Of a DNA stretch of 64,000 bases, positions 61,718-64,000 are shown in pieces. Within the stretch, counting starts at the first letter, position 1, and each line of letters begins with the position of its first letter. Both the position numbers and the translations under genes were made by a program. Below the pieces are notes generated by a model. That model was not told where the DNA came from and did not search any database. It saw only the letters and a list, made by a program, of their open reading frames with translations. This stretch comes from JBEICQ01 sp046297395 (GTDB lineage: Bacteria > Bacteroidota > Bacteroidia > UBA4408): NCBI GenBank assembly GCA_046297395.1, contig JBKCNM010000031.1:69764-133763 (forward strand). Reading direction: 5' to 3'.

Positions 61718-62929
61718 TTAGGAGAGCAGTTTCTTTACGAGGTTGGCAGCTTCCTGCAGTTCAATCGCAGAATATACCTGCAGGCCCGACTCGTCAATAA
61801 TCTTCTTGGCTTCTACCGCATTGGTACCTTGCAATCGCACGATGATGGGCACTTTAATTGAACCCATGTTGTTATAAGCTTCAACAATTCCCTGGGCCAC
61901 TCTGTCGCAGCGGACAATGCCCCCGAAAATATTCACAAGGATGGCTTTTACATTGGGGTCTTTGAGGATGATACGGAATGCCTGTTCCACCCTTTGCGCG
62001 TTTGCCGTGCCACCAACATCAAGGAAATTGGCAGGTTCGCCACCGGATAGTTTGATAATATCCATGGTAGCCATGGCAAGACCGGCACCATTCACCATGC
62101 AGCCAACATTTCCATCTAGCTTTACATAATTGAGGTTGTGTTCACCGGCTTCCACTTCGGTGGGATCTTCTTCAGAGATGTCGCGCAGGGCTTCATAATC
62201 TTTGTGACGGAAAAGTGCATTTTCGTCGAAGGAGAGCTTTGTATCTACCGCCAGGATGCGGTTATCAGATGTTTTAAGTACAGGATTTATTTCAAGAAGA
62301 GAGGCATCTATGGCATCGTAGGCTTTGTAGAGGGCACTTACGAATTTTACCATATGTTTAAATGCATCCCCCTCGAGGCCAAGGTTAAATGCAATCTTTC
62401 TGGCCTGAAAAGGCAGCAATCCTGTTTTGGGATCAACCTCTTCTTTGTGAATCAGATGAGGGGTATGATGAGCCACCTCTTCGATATTCATTCCGCCTTC
62501 GGTGGAATACATGATGATGTTGCGGCCTTTGGCACGATCGAGCAACACGCTCATATAGTATTCTTTGGTAGGGGATTCTCCGGGAAAGTACACATCTGCT
62601 GCCACCAGAACCTTGTTCACCTGCTTTCCGGCGGGACCTGTCTGCAGAGTTACCAGGGTTTTGCCCAAGATGTTACCGGAAATCGTTTCCACATCCTGAA
62701 GGGTCTTTGCCAGAGCAACGCCTCTTTGTTCAGAACCTATGATGGTTCCTTTGCCCCTGCCACCGGCATGAATCTGTGCTTTGATTACCCAGAGCTTGGT
62801 GCCCGTAAGCTTGCTCAATTCATTTGCAGCCTCTACGGCTTGCTTGGGGGTTTCGGCAACGATGCCTTCGGCAATGGGAACACCGAAACTTTTAAGGATG
62901 TCTTTGCCCTGATATTCGTGGATATTCAT
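61718..62929 (-). CDS. sucC: Succinate-CoA ligase (ADP-forming) subunit beta
   Basis: TCA cycle enzyme making succinate and ATP or GTP from succinyl-CoA, with SucD. The 403 residues begin MNIHEYQGKDILKSFGVPI and show the ATP-grasp part (WVIKAQIHAGGRGKG), the metal site in LLEINPV, DGNVGCMVNGAGLAMATMDI and the C-terminal ligase part VNIFGGIVRCD. No sucD is adjacent, which is common in Bacteroidota. A one-mismatch -7 box (TAATTTAG, minus strand, 62951-62958) lies 21 bases before the ATG. Confidence 0.96.
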   Translation of the reverse strand: MNIHEYQGKDILKSFGVPIAEGIVAETPKQAVEAANELSKLTGTKLWVIKAQIHAGGRGKGTIIGSEQRGVALAKTLQDVETISGNILGKTLVTLQTGPAGKQVNKVLVAADVYFPGESPTKEYYMSVLLDRAKGRNIIMYSTEGGMNIEEVAHHTPHLIHKEEVDPKTGLLPFQARKIAFNLGLEGDAFKHMVKFVSALYKAYDAIDASLLEINPVLKTSDNRILAVDTKLSFDENALFRHKDYEALRDISEEDPTEVEAGEHNLNYVKLDGNVGCMVNGAGLAMATMDIIKLSGGEPANFLDVGGTANAQRVEQAFRIILKDPNVKAILVNIFGGIVRCDRVAQGIVEAYNNMGSIKVPIIVRLQGTNAVEAKKIIDESGLQVYSAIELQEAANLVKKLLS

Positions 62930-63038
62930 TGTTAAAAAAGAATCTGCGGGCTAAATTAGTCAAAAGAATTTTATGAATTTGTAACCTTTTGATGTTGGTT
63001 TAGCGTAATACACCCCACATTTCAAATCAACACACAAA

Positions 63039-64000
63039 ATGAACACACTGTTACACAAGGTTCCCCAGTCACAGGCCATCGAACTTCCAGCCCTTGAAAC
63101 ATCAAGGATGCTGACGGGTTTTGCATCCCTGATTTCGGCAGGAAAACTTCCTGAAAAAAAGGATGTTTTGTTTGCTCTGGCACTCAGCAGGGAATTGCGT
63201 AACCAGGCATATATCGGTCAGAGTCTTTATTATCTGGCACAGGTTTTCTTGGCTGACCAAAATCCTCGTCAGGCGCTTATCATTCTTGATGAAGCAAAAA
63301 AACTACTGGCAAGCGAAGACAAGCCTCTGGTGATGCTGCAATGCCTTGAGCTTACCGGCAAGGTTTATCAATCCCTAGAAGACTGTGAGATGGCGCTTGG
63401 AGAATATTTCTCCGCACTTGAAATCATCAACGAGAATCTTTCTTTGGAATACTGCAAAGGCCCCCTGCACCATAAAATTGGCAGTGCCTTTAAATCTACC
63501 CGTGACTTTGAAAATGCCGTTTCACATTTCCGTAAATACCTCATTTTATCTGAAAAATACAAGCAGAGTAATGACATTGCGCAGGCCTGTTTTGAATTGG
63601 GCAATATGCTTACCCTGAGCGATGAGTACGCTGAAGCTGCTGTTTATCTGCGTAAATCACAGGAGATGGCTTTTGTCATGGGCAATAAAAATCTTGAATT
63701 GTTTGCCCTTGTTACGCGAGCCATCTTGAAAACCCGTTTGCGCCAGTATAAAAAAGCCCTGGTATTGTTTGAAGAAGCTGAGGCTGGCATCCAGTCACAT
63801 GCAAACGAGGAAATCAAAGCCCACCTGTTGAGGAGCAAAGCCAAGTTGTTCATCGACATGGAGCTCTATCCGGAAGCCTTACAATTGCTTGATGAAGCCA
63901 AAATGCTGGCTGAAAAATTAAAACTAAATCAGGTGTTGCTGATGGTGTACAAATTTTACACCTTGGCCCATGAAGCCATGGGAAAATTTCAGTCGGCGCT
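63039..64000 (+). CDS. TPR-repeat protein (5' part of gene)
   Basis: An open frame that starts at ATG 63039 (MNTLLHKVPQSQAIELPALE) and leaves the window at the right edge. About 320 residues are visible, all helical with tetratricopeptide repeats roughly every 38-40 residues (NPRQALIILDEAKKLLASED; DFENAVSHFRKYLILSEKYK; QYKKALVLFEEAEAGIQSHA). In Bacteroidota such TPR arrays often precede histidine kinase, GGDEF, LuxR or SpoIIE output domains; the output here lies outside. No signal peptide is seen, so it is probably cytoplasmic. Confidence 0.8.
   Translation, partial: MNTLLHKVPQSQAIELPALETSRMLTGFASLISAGKLPEKKDVLFALALSRELRNQAYIGQSLYYLAQVFLADQNPRQALIILDEAKKLLASEDKPLVMLQCLELTGKVYQSLEDCEMALGEYFSALEIINENLSLEYCKGPLHHKIGSAFKSTRDFENAVSHFRKYLILSEKYKQSNDIAQACFELGNMLTLSDEYAEAAVYLRKSQEMAFVMGNKNLELFALVTRAILKTRLRQYKKALVLFEEAEAGIQSHANEEIKAHLLRSKAKLFIDMELYPEALQLLDEAKMLAEKLKLNQVLLMVYKFYTLAHEAMGKFQSA

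Noticed and set aside
62138..62935. 265-codon open frame on the plus strand across sucC
   Set aside because: It lies wholly antisense to a clear sucC; the protein is Phe/His/Cys-rich and matches no family, as expected for a codon-bias shadow.

Overview
The window looks like a chromosomal segment of a member of the Bacteroidota outside the gut Bacteroidales, of an environmental, gliding or T9SS-bearing type (Chitinophagales, Cytophagales or Flavobacteriales-like; the sequence does not fix the order). The grounds are PorP/SprF outer-membrane proteins, a PorE-like lipoprotein, two very Ig-rich surface proteins ending in gliding-motility (CHU_C, type B) sorting domains, a Glu/Leu dehydrogenase of the usual Bacteroidota type, almost no Shine-Dalgarno sequences, and many exact copies of the Bacteroidota -7 promoter box TAnnTTTG just before start codons. 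No tRNA, rRNA, CRISPR array, insertion sequence or prophage was seen. No gap longer than 300 bases lacks a gene.

Layout. 1-11,500: the end of RNase R, an ABC exporter pair, a class-A beta-lactamase-like serine hydrolase, the MlaE/MlaF lipid-transport pair, Lon, a secreted TPR-caspase protein and a small zinc-ribbon protein. 11,600-16,400: a beta-helix lipoprotein and a two-gene surface unit (CHU_C adhesin plus PorP/SprF). 16,490-20,850: a tight housekeeping run, guaB, an FMN oxidoreductase, class I fructose-bisphosphate aldolase and accD. 20,880-22,000: wecB. 22,198-35,142: a 13-kb surface operon of a 3347-residue adhesin, PorP/SprF and a PorE-like protein, closed by a clear terminator. 35,364-45,854: a long same-strand run of a histidine kinase and response regulator, a K+ channel, a DUF6973-like lipoprotein, a pseudouridine synthase with a long basic tail, YraN, a radical SAM/SPASM enzyme, a propeller-SpoIIE phosphatase receptor and a bacilliredoxin. 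46,148-49,801: murA, a TlpA-like thioredoxin, an MscS channel and a viroplasmin-RNase H protein. 57,098-49,809 (minus strand): a compact five-gene operon. 57,168-64,000: anmK, a bipolar small protein, Glu/Leu dehydrogenase, ychF, a lycopene cyclase-like protein, sucC and the start of a TPR protein.

The best candidate for an undescribed system is the five-gene operon at 49,809-57,098. It encodes a SiaC-type phosphoprotein, a protein with two TIR-like domains, a membrane-anchored nSTAND1-type NTPase, a polytopic membrane protein and a coiled-coil SpoIIE-type PP2C phosphatase. It combines the reader and phosphatase of a Sia-like partner switch with a STAND NTPase and TIR-like domains, parts typical of conflict or threshold signalling. 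No SiaB-like kinase or SiaD-like cyclase is present. A function in defence or surface signalling is inference only.

Other points of note are a MurA with Asp in place of the fosfomycin-target Cys, two independent adhesin plus PorP/SprF pairs, and an intrinsic terminator that ends a few bases before the mscS start codon. Start codons were often moved to an internal ATG where the longest reading frame began at TTG or GTG, or where a signal peptide, family N-terminus or promoter box supported the shorter form.
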